A stretch of DNA of 64,000 nt, from the NCBI GenBank assembly GCA_037355855.1, contig CM074759.1, forward strand, positions 8,432,001-8,496,000, read 5' to 3'. The notes beneath the pieces were generated by a model. The model had not been told where the DNA came from. It searched no databases and saw only the letters and a list, made by a program, of their open reading frames with translations. A program made the position numbers and the translations under genes. Source of the stretch: Pseudo-nitzschia pungens (taxonomy: Eukaryota > Bacillariophyta > Bacillariophyceae > Bacillariales > Bacillariaceae). Positions 54,701-64,000 of the stretch are shown here, in pieces. Within the stretch, counting starts at the first letter, position 1, and each line of letters starts with the position of its first letter.

Positions 54701-55355
54701 TGTTTTGGTTGTCCGACACCAAAACTGATACCGGTAGTAACTTACTATCAGGTGTACCGGTAGTATGAGTAACCGTACGGTAAGGTTACCTTACTGTCCC
54801 GTTGTTCAGATCATCATCAACTCAATCATCATCTCAATAATAATTATTGGTTGCTCGACAAGAATCACATACAAGCACAAAAACCCAAGTTCCGGTATTG
54901 GGTCACCAGCCAAAAAACCTCGCAAGCACTCCTGCCCTCTCGTTCCAATACCGAACGATACCATACCCTACCATTCCGAAACCATTCCAAAACCATTCCA
55001 AAACCATTCGGAACCAAACCAAACCAAACCAAACCATACTCCATACTCCACAAGGTTACTCCATACTCGGTGGAACAAGGACCGCTCCATCGTTTTTGGT
55101 TGCAACATTCTAACACACATACGGTACCGTTCTACCGAACTGTTGATTGTTGACAACTGGCTTCGTTTCGAAGAGAAAACGAAAAAAGGCAATTGCGAAA
55201 ACGAAAGAAAGTACAAGTGCTGACTGCAGTGACCGTTGAATTGAATTGACTTGGATTGTTTCATTCATTCATTCATTGTTTCCTGGATTGGACATACAAG
55301 TATATAATACAAGTAATTTACTGCAATATCACTCCACACCACTGTTGCCGAAACC
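51719..55355. other. Long intergenic region, no gene supported
   Basis: Contains ACTAGTACT-type words (51890-52235), a GATT run (about 52484-52505), a GAGTAC run (53455-53478), a GATTC pentamer run (53589-53613), a GGAT run (about 53990-54030), paired GTAAACCTTAC and GTAAGGTTAC words (54226-54261, 54775-54794) and an ACCAA run (about 55012-55035). A 239-residue minus-strand frame (52505-53224) reads through a GAGA/CTCT-rich stretch and is not supported. Confidence 0.5.
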
Positions 55356-56435
55356 ATGACCCCCGCTATGCGAGATCGAGACCCGGTTCAGATCATCACT
55401 CGGAGCAGCGCAGCAACAATTGCAATTGCAACAGCAACACCAAGTCCAAGTACCAGTACAAGTACAAGTACAACCACAACCACAAGCACAAGCACAACAG
55501 CAAGGGCGGCAACCACTCGGACTCTCCGACTTTCGTCATCGTCCGTAGACACCATAACCATGTCTCCCGGTAGCACGGGAAGCCTCCGGCAGAACGAGAA
55601 CATTGACAACCACAACACCAAACCGCCACCACCACCGCCACCTTCCATGCCCAGCGCTTCCGAGGATTATCCAATACAGAAACCAAAGCCAAAGCAAAAA
55701 CCCAAACCCAAACCCAAATCCACCGACAGACCGAACCACCACCGACGGCTCCGCCACCATTCGTCGTCGTCGTCGTCATCGTCTTTGTCGTCGTCCTCTT
55801 GCGCTCCGGAAGACGCCCACGACGAGCTGTCCCGGATGCTGGAACGTTCCACACTCCACAACGCAGCAGCAACCAATACCGGTAATGCCCCTAACACAAC
55901 TGCTGCCAACGCCAATGCCTACCGCGAACCCTTTCCCATGGCCTGCCGGTCCCTCCTGCACGGCCTCGAGGGCAACCACAACTGCATCGACTGCAACGCC
56001 CGGGACCCCGAGTGGGCGGCCATATCCTACGGCGCCCTGGTCTGCATCCGCTGCTCGGGAAAGCACCGGAGCCTCGGGGTGGCCGTCTCGCAGGTCCGCA
56101 GCGTCTCGATGGACCACTGGACCCACAAGGAGGTGGTGGCGATGCTGGAGGGGGGGAACGCACAGCTTCGCGGCTTTTTTGCCCGGCACGCACTGACCAG
56201 GGACGAGTTTTTGGCGGCGAAACGGTCGCAATCGCAACCACAGCAACCCGGCTCGCCGCGCCGAAAAAAGGCGGTCCTGACGGCCGAGAACCTGGCGACG
56301 CTCCGGTACAAGACCAAGGCGGCGCTCTTTTACAAGAGCCAGCTCGAAGCACACGTGGACAAGCTGCTGGAGGATCCCCAGAAGCGGCCCTACACCGGGA
56401 GGTCCCGGAGGCCGAGTGCGCGCAAGACGCCGTGA
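55356..56435 (+). CDS. ArfGAP-domain protein
   Basis: 359 residues. The ArfGAP zinc finger is complete: C210-x2-C213-x16-C230-x2-C233 followed by SGKHRSLG, whose R238 is the catalytic arginine finger, then VRSVSMDHWTHKEV and GGNAQLRGFF. The domain spans about 195-320. The N-terminal 190 residues are Thr/Ser, Pro, His and Lys low complexity; the C-terminus is a short basic tail (RSRRPSARKTP). ArfGAPs stimulate GTP hydrolysis on Arf GTPases and control coat assembly in Golgi and endosome traffic. The short tail with no coiled coil, ankyrin or PH domain makes it a minimal member; the subtype cannot be assigned. Start 55356 is the first ATG of the frame, and a later ATG (55938) right before the domain is possible. 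Confidence 0.88.
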   Translation: MTPAMRDRDPVQIITRSSAATIAIATATPSPSTSTSTSTTTTTSTSTTARAATTRTLRLSSSSVDTITMSPGSTGSLRQNENIDNHNTKPPPPPPPSMPSASEDYPIQKPKPKQKPKPKPKSTDRPNHHRRLRHHSSSSSSSSLSSSSCAPEDAHDELSRMLERSTLHNAAATNTGNAPNTTAANANAYREPFPMACRSLLHGLEGNHNCIDCNARDPEWAAISYGALVCIRCSGKHRSLGVAVSQVRSVSMDHWTHKEVVAMLEGGNAQLRGFFARHALTRDEFLAAKRSQSQPQQPGSPRRKKAVLTAENLATLRYKTKAALFYKSQLEAHVDKLLEDPQKRPYTGRSRRPSARKTP

Positions 56436-57065
56436 GGCCGAAGCGCGGACGGACACGAACGCGAACGCAAAACGGGAAGGGAAGGAGTGGGGCACACACG
56501 CACGCACTACGAAACGTGCCCTCCGCCACGGTTGTTCCGTTGATGTCATGGTAGGGGGATCTCGGGCCTCACTGTCCAGAAACCTGGATTCATTCGATCT
56601 CGTATGGATGGATGGATGGATGGATGGATATGAATGATCCGACTCGTTTTCGCAAAGCAACACAACGAAACGAACGAATGGGACGAAGAATATCATCCAA
56701 TCCATGCCGCAATCACGGTTTTGTGTGTTTTGGATTGGTCGGCAATTCTGGCCATGTCGATGGAAAACGAACCCTGCCAACCGCGATTTTCTCTATTTTG
56801 CGGAACCATCACGAGCGCACGAGCGGACGAACGGACGGGATTTCGCGTCGCCTCGCCTCGCCTCGCCTTGTTTTCCTCGATGCAGAACGATTGATTGATT
56901 GATTCATTCATTCATTCGGCAGTTGTGGCTTCTGCCGCGGTCATTTCTCCCGGTACACTCGAGCCCCAACAGCGACGGCAGCGACGGCAGCAACAGCAAC
57001 AGCAACAAATTGCAAACAAACCAACGCTGCCGGGAAAGACAGGTGTTTCTCCCTTGCATTCCAAA

Positions 57066-57105
57066 GCGTGCACGCAGAGTTTGAAGCGTGCACGCAGAGT
57101 TTGAA
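57066..57105. repeat. 20-bp perfect tandem duplication
   Basis: Two identical adjacent units beginning GCGTGCACGC and ending TTTGAA. Confidence 0.9.
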
Positions 57106-58825
57106 GTTTGATCGTTGGAAGTTCTGCATCGATTTGGAAACAACAACAATGCTAATTCGTTATTTCAATTAACAACGACAAAACTAGGTACCAATCGGCT
57201 AATAGGTAATTTGAGACAGGATTAGTCACAGACGAAAAATTGTTTTCGCGACTACTAGTAGTAGCGCATCACCAGATTGCAAATCAAACTGCTTGTTTCT
57301 CTCCTAGGAGGAAGGCACCAGCAGCAGGTTGAAATTGTTGCTGCAGAGGACAGCAGAGTGACATAAACTAAAGGAGGCACTTACCACTAGACTCTTCAAG
57401 AATATGCCTGAACTGAAAATCAAGTTTGAAAGCTGGCTCTCAGTTACACTTTTACTAGTGCAATGCAGTAATAAATTGTCAGAGATGAATGGCTGAGGGA
57501 AATACTAATGATACCGGTACCGGTACGTCAATACTGGTCGAATTGGGTGGGTCGTGTCGCACCCCTCCTTTCAAGACCCCTTCTGTGTTCTTTCGTTACA
57601 GTGTATTCCGTGGGCTTTATCGAAGGTATCTCAACCCATTAGTGCACTTCATCGGTAGGTTGAATAGGATAGTTGTCGAACAAAAGAATACGGAAAAAGC
57701 TATTGTTTTTTAGATGGAACTTCGATTGTACTGGCGCTATCAAACTTACGAGTATGATCGAGGCATGTTCATTGAGCTATGAGAATCTCCGGCAAGGAAC
57801 ACAGATGACTATGGGTAACAAACAAGGTTAATTATGATAACATTCAACCGGTTGTAGAAGGCAATAATATAACCAATACGATGAGGTTTTCCTACGATTA
57901 ATCTTTGAACGAAAATATCTCTTGTTCGAATTAGGTTACCCACCCCTTTAGGAATATTATTATCGTCCGCTATTTATTGTGTATTATTTTTGAATGACTT
58001 CTAGAGGGTTCGATTTCCATAAGTAAATCCATTGTGCGTGATGATAGGTCTTACATTCCTCTAAATTTACTATTCAAGTGTCAGTTGGGGATGGAAAATC
58101 TGCCTCAAAATCAAATGTTGTTAGGGCTTTTAAAGTTTTCTAGTTCGATGGAAAGAATAATAATCGAAATACATCGGTCTATATATTTTCCTCCAGTGCT
58201 ACATTAAATACCCGTAATACTGCGCCCCAATATGAAGAGGTTCTTTGTGTGTCCAATTGTTCCAGAGAGCAATAGAAAAGAGAAAAACACATGAATTATG
58301 GAAGCGATAAAGAACAAAACAGAAAAATACTCCAGCTATTGTTATTGTAACAAAAATTCATGGCATTCCAAGGAAAAATACTCGAACGACGTTGTTACGT
58401 ACAGTAGAAAGTATTTATCTTACGGTACTGACAACGCATGCACAGAAACGCAACTTTCAACGGGACATCGTCCACTAGGTCGTGCAAAAAGCAAAGAGAG
58501 TGGAAACGAAAAATTGGATCGACGGATCCTACAACTACACGTAAGTTACCGGTAGTCGAAATCGAAATTATACAATTGCAACAAGCATTTAAGAGCACAA
58601 TCGGGCCTCAGAGGAACCGGGCGAAAGAGCTGCTCCCTTTTGTAGAAGCAAAGGATATGACAGAATATTTCGGGGCATCCATCCGTTCGTCACTTTTGGT
58701 ACCGATCGTCAATCAATCGACGCTATTGCAGAGGAACGCGGTCGATCGACACAGGAGAAATTTGTTCGGCTCTTTGGGAGCGAGGGGCATTAGTCGCTGG
58801 TACTAAGTTTTCTCGGTCGGGGAAC

Positions 58826-58891
58826 AACAACAACAACAACAACAGCAGCAACAGCAGCAACAGCAACAGCAGCAGCAGCAGCAGCAACAAC
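58826..58891. repeat. CAA/CAG triplet tract in the leader of the Ser/Arg-rich gene
   Basis: About 22 CAA and CAG triplets ending 16 bp before the ATG at 58908. On the minus strand it reads as poly-Cys, poly-Leu or poly-Val, which explains several false open frames. Confidence 0.9.
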
Positions 58892-58907
58892 AACATTCCC
58901 CACAACG

Positions 58908-61900
58908 ATGCCAGAAACCGAGGGCAAAAAAGCCGCTCCGTCGTCGACAATTTCCAAGTCTCCCGGGGCATACAAAAGGTCTCAGAAGAGGAGACCAAGT
59001 TGCAGGCCGAGATCGAGGTTGTCCCAGAATCGACTGAACGACATCAAAAAGGCCATTGCCGAACTTGTCCCGGACTCGGACGATTCCGATTCGGAATTCG
59101 ATGTCAATAACTGCGCATGGAACTGGAACGTAAATAATAATCAGGACGGAGACGCCGCCGTCGCAAAGGGAGGGGGTCTTTTCGATGCGTTGGGGGATGC
59201 ATCCAAAAACATCGCGACCAAGTCGAGGTACCAACGGAGGAGGTCGAGCAACATCAGTGTTGGTGCGGTTCGAAAAGTGCGGTCGATAGACAGCAGCATG
59301 AAAAATAATTATACGAGCAGCAACAATAGCGTCGGTAGCATGAGCAGCATGAGCAGAAGCAGCAGAACCGGAGACAGCCCGTCCGGACAAAGAAAGTCGC
59401 GCGGCAAAGTTAGGCTGTCCGGCACCATGATTGGGACTCTTTCCAAAGACCTTGCACGACCAAGCAGCAATTCCACTAGAAACGACACATGGCGACTGCG
59501 TCGATCCAACGAAAGACAGGACTCCCTCCGCAGTCTCCACGGAAGCAGCAGGAGCAGTCTCACTTCCGGCAGCACTTCCACTACCACCGCCACCACCAGC
59601 AGCAGCAGCGATCTACAGGCCCTGCAACGAAGATTTCGCCGCAGTTTCCCGAACGAGACCGCGATGCCCTCCGAGGAAGTTTTGAAAAAACTGTACGACA
59701 AGGACAGGCATCACGAGACAGCGGAACAAAAAATGGAGCCGGACAAAAACAACGACGACGTGCTCGAAGATCGATCAGATGCCGAGATAGAGACCAAAAC
59801 TCTCGGAAACGAGGTCGACTCCAAACCCGCACCCTCGCCTCAGCAGGATACGCAAAACACGGCCAACGCCAGTAAAGTCGATGAGGACGAGATTAGTGAC
59901 GATGGGTTGAGCTTTGCTTCTGAAGCCGAACATAAGTCATGGAGGCATGCAGTGGAGAGACTCAATTCGGAAGTAGACGTCGTAACTAATTGTAAAGACG
60001 ACGATCGCGATCAAGATGACGATCATCATGAGCACCACGAAGGTAAAGACGCCGGGGATCATGGTGAGGAAGACAACGCAAGCTTTTACCTTGGTGATCA
60101 GAGTGACTCTCGGGTAAGAACCAAGAAAAACGACATTTCTTCCGTGCCTCAAGAGATTTTGGAAGTCGAGAAGAAAAGGAAGTCAACCCCTAGCCTGGAT
60201 GCCTTGAACATTGGGAAGCACGAAACCGGAAAGCCAAAGAGTGCTAGCGTTTCTTCCATGAGTCGTACCTCATCGTCAACCAAACAAACGAGACCACGGC
60301 ACACATCGGGATCCAGATCTGTGTCGTCACTCACTAATGACTCCGTTAGAACTCGTTCGAGACAGAATAGTAGGACGCCACCAAGAACAAGTTCGGACAC
60401 TACCGGCAGGACACAGGCACGAATGGGAAATTCCCTAAAAAACTCCGATCTCGCAAAAATTCGTGCGGGCACGAGATCGTCTAAGAGTGCACAACGCAGG
60501 GGTTCACTAACTCCTTCTTCTGACAGACGACCTCGATCGGTATCCCCGACATCTTATACTCCGGCCTCGTCTCATGCGTCGTCTCAAAGGTCAGCTTCCA
60601 GAAGTTCTCAAAAGTCTCTCGATCCCGTCAACACGCATCAAAGAACGAGGTCGTCTTCCATTTCACGTCGCAGGGGTTCGATGAATTCTTGTTCGTCTCT
60701 TTCACGAACTCGTTCAACTTCACCGTCAAGATCCCGTCGGTCGTCACACAGGTCTCCCGATCCGACAAAGACCGAGGCACGGTCGGCGCGCAGGCGCTTA
60801 AAATCCGATGCGAGCAACTTTGACCTGAAAATGAACGCCCTGAAAGACGATCGACCAAATGACCAAGACGAAACGTCCATCGGTGGATCGAATTCTTCGG
60901 GCTTGGCCGAGACATACAAGACGAGAAGCAAGGCATCGAAAGCCAGTTCCAAGAGTGCGTCCCGACATGGATCACGCACAACATCCGACAATTCTGCATC
61001 CTTGTCTGGCACCTACATGAACGCAATGTTTCATGATAGTTGCAAGACCATGCCTGAGTTTTCTCTGTCGTCAAGTGGTCACTCGTCGACGAGATCAAAC
61101 AGTCTGATGGCAAGCTCGTCCTCCTTGAAGTTTAACGGATCGTTGAGTTCGTTCGATGAAGATCGTGCTACGACGAGTAAACAACAACGCCGAAAGGCAA
61201 AATCACGACAGAGCTTCGACAAGGAAAGGCGCTCACTCTCAAACAATGTCGAGAACAGTTGCAGTCCAACGAAAGAGGACGACGAGCGCAAACCGAAGTC
61301 TTTACCGACATTCTTGACCTATGGGGACCCGGATTTGAGCGAAGGGGTTCCAACCCCTATATTCCAAGGTCGAATGCATTCAAGCTATAGCGATTTAAGT
61401 AGATTAAAGGGCGACAAAAATACCAAAAGCACCAACGGTGGTGCCTTGAAAAGGGAGAAAAAGGGTAACCATCGCAAACCGAAATCTCTGCAGTCATTGC
61501 TTACCGAAGAGAACGCACTAACATTGGACTTTGAGGATCCGGATTTCAACGAAGAAGTTCAAATTCCGACCTTTCGAGACCAATCGCACATGAGTTCTAA
61601 CAGCGCTGGGAGTGGCACCAAGAGCCAGAAAAGTGCCAGCAGTACCAATAGTACTGCTCCAAAAAAGGAGAAAAAGGAGAAAAAGAAGAAGGCAAAACGG
61701 CGTTCGAAGATCGATGAAACGACCGAAAAGGACCCAGAGAAATCTGATTTAGGATCCAATTCCAGTTCCAACACGATTCCAACCGGTAAAGAAGCGGCAA
61801 AGGAACCTTCGAAGAATATCCCGCTCAATAAAAAAGACTCGAAAAAGAAAACGCGGAGAGGTTCATCGGCATCTTACGCCCTGGAAGACATAGTGGCCGA

Positions 61901-62141
61901 GTACAAGACGAGCCGTCCCAAGAACAGCTTTATAGAGGATTCGAAACCAAGCGACGTTCCTGCAGAGGATTCGAACCCCAACTACGATGAAATCACACCA
62001 ATGGCAGGAACATTCACACCAAACGCCTCCTCCTCTAGTATCCAGGGTGGAGCTTTTGATCTAAACTTGCATGAAACGGAATTGGTTAGTCCGCTAACCG
62101 TCGCTCCCAAATCAGCCCGGCTATCCAGACGACGGCGGTAG
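58908..62141 (+). CDS. Ser/Arg/Lys-rich disordered protein
   Basis: 1077 residues, one exon, no membrane segment or enzyme motif. Order: basic N-terminus, acidic patch (VPDSDDSDSEFD), Ser/Arg-rich part, a small possible fold (LQALQRRFRRSFPNETAMPSEEVLKKLYDKD, about 237-267), an Asp/Glu/His-rich stretch, a long SR-like region with RxxS and RSxS motifs (about 430-720), then two copies of a block with DPDLSEGVPTPIF (about 806) and DPDFNEEVQIPTF (about 876), each preceded by KPKSLPTFLT or KPKSLQSLLT. Basic KKEKKEKKKKAKRRSK follows. The paired blocks show an internal duplication and are the best candidate functional motif. Composition resembles the 28668 protein and the N-terminal half of the 12400 protein, but I see no alignable homology. 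Function unknown. Confidence 0.72.
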   Translation: MPETEGKKAAPSSTISKSPGAYKRSQKRRPSCRPRSRLSQNRLNDIKKAIAELVPDSDDSDSEFDVNNCAWNWNVNNNQDGDAAVAKGGGLFDALGDASKNIATKSRYQRRRSSNISVGAVRKVRSIDSSMKNNYTSSNNSVGSMSSMSRSSRTGDSPSGQRKSRGKVRLSGTMIGTLSKDLARPSSNSTRNDTWRLRRSNERQDSLRSLHGSSRSSLTSGSTSTTTATTSSSSDLQALQRRFRRSFPNETAMPSEEVLKKLYDKDRHHETAEQKMEPDKNNDDVLEDRSDAEIETKTLGNEVDSKPAPSPQQDTQNTANASKVDEDEISDDGLSFASEAEHKSWRHAVERLNSEVDVVTNCKDDDRDQDDDHHEHHEGKDAGDHGEEDNASFYLGDQSDSRVRTKKNDISSVPQEILEVEKKRKSTPSLDALNIGKHETGKPKSASVSSMSRTSSSTKQTRPRHTSGSRSVSSLTNDSVRTRSRQNSRTPPRTSSDTTGRTQARMGNSLKNSDLAKIRAGTRSSKSAQRRGSLTPSSDRRPRSVSPTSYTPASSHASSQRSASRSSQKSLDPVNTHQRTRSSSISRRRGSMNSCSSLSRTRSTSPSRSRRSSHRSPDPTKTEARSARRRLKSDASNFDLKMNALKDDRPNDQDETSIGGSNSSGLAETYKTRSKASKASSKSASRHGSRTTSDNSASLSGTYMNAMFHDSCKTMPEFSLSSSGHSSTRSNSLMASSSSLKFNGSLSSFDEDRATTSKQQRRKAKSRQSFDKERRSLSNNVENSCSPTKEDDERKPKSLPTFLTYGDPDLSEGVPTPIFQGRMHSSYSDLSRLKGDKNTKSTNGGALKREKKGNHRKPKSLQSLLTEENALTLDFEDPDFNEEVQIPTFRDQSHMSSNSAGSGTKSQKSASSTNSTAPKKEKKEKKKKAKRRSKIDETTEKDPEKSDLGSNSSSNTIPTGKEAAKEPSKNIPLNKKDSKKKTRRGSSASYALEDIVAEYKTSRPKNSFIEDSKPSDVPAEDSNPNYDEITPMAGTFTPNASSSSIQGGAFDLNLHETELVSPLTVAPKSARLSRRRR

Positions 62142-62521
62142 CAGCGAGCAAAACGACAACTGAATGGAGTTCGATATGGAATTCATGGGTCAACAAAGAA
62201 ATTTGCAAAATCCGTGAAGAGGAGCACTTGCGACAAGCTCAACGCGCCATGTCTGAATCCAACGGTATCAATGCATAAGTGAGTTGAATGTTTATTCTCC
62301 GCACTTGTGTATTCATTTTCTTCTTATTAATATATTATATAGAATTGCAACAGTAAATGCGAAGTAATTCAAAACTGCATCAATGATTCAACTACGTAGA
62401 ATATGCAACCCAATCAAAAGCACTTGGTCGTTTAGACTCGGCATTCGGAATTACAAAACTGTTTCCACCTGTGATCCCTTTCAACTGTATCCGATACGTT
62501 TGCGGCATGTTCAACCCATTA
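62142..62521. other. Convergent intergenic region
   Basis: 3' ends of the Ser/Arg-rich gene and the hydrolase remnant; AT-rich (TATTATATAG near 62332). No gene. Confidence 0.5.
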
Positions 62522-63180
62522 TCATTCCATGGCTCTCTGCAACTCCAGCAAGATTCTTCTCGTCCTCTTTCCTCCAATCATGTCTAGACCCGCCGCGGTC
62601 ATGCAATACGCAAAGGAAACAACCTTGTCACGGTCCCACAAGCTCATGCTCCCGCCCAGGCCTCCCCAGCCCTCGAAATTTCCAAGGCAGGGGAGGGACC
62701 GGTCCCGGGAGGCGGATACTTCTCGGCGGAACCGAGCAAGTCCTCCAGGACCTCCACGTCGGAAATGGTCTCCGGGCCAATGAAAACCGTGTCCCTCGGA
62801 TAGTCCGTCGAGTTGGGATCCACGACAAAGGGGACCCCGCCCGAGTGGCGCATTACGTCCGCCACGGTGACGTTGTGCTTTCCGTTGGTTCCAAACTCCG
62901 GCCAATGGTCGGCCACCCTATCGTCGTAGGAGACCAGGCCCCGGTCCACGAGCATGGCCATTGCAATGGCTTCCAGGTTCTTTCCGCTGGACCAGATGCA
63001 CTGCAATGTGTCCCCGTCGTAGCCGTCGCCCTCCGCTCCTGTTTCTGCTGCTATTTCGGGGGCATATCCGTAGAGGTCCACCACCTTTTCTCCCTTTTCG
63101 TAGACGACCAGCTGGGCTCCCAGCTCCAGCCTCTCGGCCAAATTCTCCTCAAAGGCATAGCGGACGTAAGTTTTTATCAT
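62522..63180 (-). pseudogene. Beta-lactamase-family serine hydrolase remnant with internal deletion
   Basis: Frame A (63180-62644) matches the N-terminal half of the class C beta-lactamase/esterase family: ELGAQLVVYEKGEKVVDLYG, the SxxK active-site motif in WSSGKNLEAIAMA, YDDRVADHWPEF and VADVMRHSGG, ending near a PPGT turn. Only about 20 codons later, in a different frame (about 62690-62522), comes the family's C-terminal piece: EGWGGLGGSMSLWD, VSFAYCMT, LDMIGGKRTRRILLEL. The middle of the domain with the Tyr motif, usually 150 or more residues, is missing, and the frame changes across the join (about 62680-62715). No splice signals explain it. I therefore call it a decayed gene; a few N-terminal residues may also be absent. 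If translated, frame A would give a 178-residue non-functional protein. Confidence 0.7.
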
Positions 63181-63410
63181 GATGTAGTACTAGTACTCAA
63201 TAAGGGCCCACAATAAGGGCCCAGCATCCTGTCTAGCATCATACTCTTTAGTATAATTTTCAAAATTTCTACTCTCCTGTACCCATTTCTTTTGTCCTGA
63301 CACGACATGCATCTGTTATTGCTGCTACAACCCCTTTCAAGCCCCCGTCACCAGATACGTCAATTGTTTCAATGCAAATACCCTCCATATCTTTTGATCC
63401 AATCAAGCTC

Positions 63411-63512
63411 ACCTGTCTCAAAAATCAACGGCATTTCAGAACACTGCTTTCCCGAATCGACGGCATTTTTGACCAACGCAGCCCCATACAACCTCCATCA
63501 CCTCCAGCATCT
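63411..63512. repeat. 102-bp direct repeat, copy 1
   Basis: Starts ACCTGTCTCAAAAATC and ends CCAGCATCT. The second copy is at 63698-63799, same length, with about seven substitutions and no indel. Its frame (KINGISEH-type) is interrupted differently in the two copies, so it is probably non-coding. Confidence 0.88.
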
Positions 63513-63697
63513 CCAATCCTGAATCTCCAAATACAGCTGTAATACCACCTGTATTTCCCAAGGCATATAAACCTCCTGTTCTTTTGCCTCTCAAGTTTTG
63601 TTGGATACTCCTTTTAACAACAAGCGTGTTTTTCGATTGACAACAGCGTTTCGCACAACAACGACGTTTTGGAACAATGATTTCCCAACTTTTATCA

Positions 63698-63799
63698 ACC
63701 TGTCTCAAAAATCAACGGCATTTCAGAACATTGCTTTCCCGAATTGACGGCATTTTCGACCAACACAGCCCCATAAAACCTCCATCACCCCCAGCATCT
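63698..63799. repeat. 102-bp direct repeat, copy 2
   Basis: Matches 63411-63512 at most positions. The 185 bp between the copies are unrelated to the repeat. Confidence 0.88.
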
Positions 63800-64000
63800 G
63801 CAATTTCCTGTCTTCCAGTGACGCTAAGTCTTTACATGCAACGATGCCAAACCCTACCACGACCAACAATGCTACCTACGGAATTATTACAAGCTGTCCC
63901 CTCCACGACTTCAATGTTGTTTACTCGGGAGTTTAGGACATTTTGACCAAGAGTTAAACCCATAGTATTGATAAAATTAGTACATCATTCAGATACAACG

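Larger units (their letters stand above)
56436..58907. other. Intergenic region, no gene seen
   Basis: Holds a GGAT run (about 56603-56627), a CGCCT run (about 56849-56867), a perfect 20-bp tandem duplication (57066-57105) centred on GCGTGCACGC, and an AT-richer stretch (57700-58300) with hardly any open frame. A CAA/CAG tract (58826-58891) lies just upstream of the next start codon. Confidence 0.5.
63181..64000. other. Window end with a duplicated segment, no gene seen
   Basis: Open frames of 60-90 residues are present but unsupported. The main structure is the 102-bp direct repeat listed separately. Confidence 0.5.

Overview
This window looks like nuclear DNA from a diatom or a close stramenopile relative. 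The signs are a silaffin-type precursor layout (signal peptide, RXL site, Lys/Ser cluster, Ser-Ala-Ala-Pro repeats), a plastid-type leader with an Ala-Phe junction, a ribonuclease-inhibitor-type LRR protein with a basic Tyr-His/Asn-Ala-Gly-Arg C-terminus, short GT-AG introns, and a Ty1/copia element with a very Ala/Pro-rich Gag. No species is claimed. There is no operon structure. Genes are sparse (about 13 protein loci plus one retroelement) and separated by 0.1-4 kb of non-coding DNA rich in microsatellites and short palindromic words.

Layout. 1-294: 3' end of a Cys-rich protein. 1543-5953: two tandem paralogues (minus strand) encoding secreted, Lys-rich, Pro/Ser/Thr-rich proteins that resemble frustule-associated silaffin-like proteins. 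7983-12245: a probable origin recognition complex subunit 3 (ORC3). It converges on a large multi-pass membrane protein (12400-17171, minus, one intron) whose long basic cytosolic region carries repeated RRxxSADGLxEM motifs. 19197-21194: LRR protein. 23050-26008: a five-exon MATE-family transporter that I could reconstruct in frame across four introns. 28668-31088: a disordered protein with 9-residue repeats. 32325-32696: a third, small silaffin-like precursor. 33777-34660: an irregular G-tract array. 35068-36414: a tandem SnoaL/NTF2-like protein, probably plastid targeted. 37776-39137: a coiled-coil protein. 41785-51718: a 9.9 kb, apparently very young Ty1/copia retrotransposon on the minus strand. 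Its LTRs look identical by eye apart from one 3-bp indel. gag and pol share a frame and are separated by a single UGA, and gag itself contains a -1 frame change. 55356-56435: ArfGAP protein. 58908-62141: a Ser/Arg-rich disordered protein. 62522-63180: a beta-lactamase-family serine hydrolase remnant that has lost its middle.

Themes. Three unrelated-looking genes encode repetitive disordered proteins with basophilic-kinase-like Arg-x-x-Ser motifs. Three secreted genes share the silaffin-like layout. Intergenic DNA is full of one word family (AACCTTAC/GTAAGGTT, often as perfect palindromes) and of pentanucleotide microsatellites, which also fill the MATE introns. No tRNA, rRNA or CRISPR array was recognised by eye.
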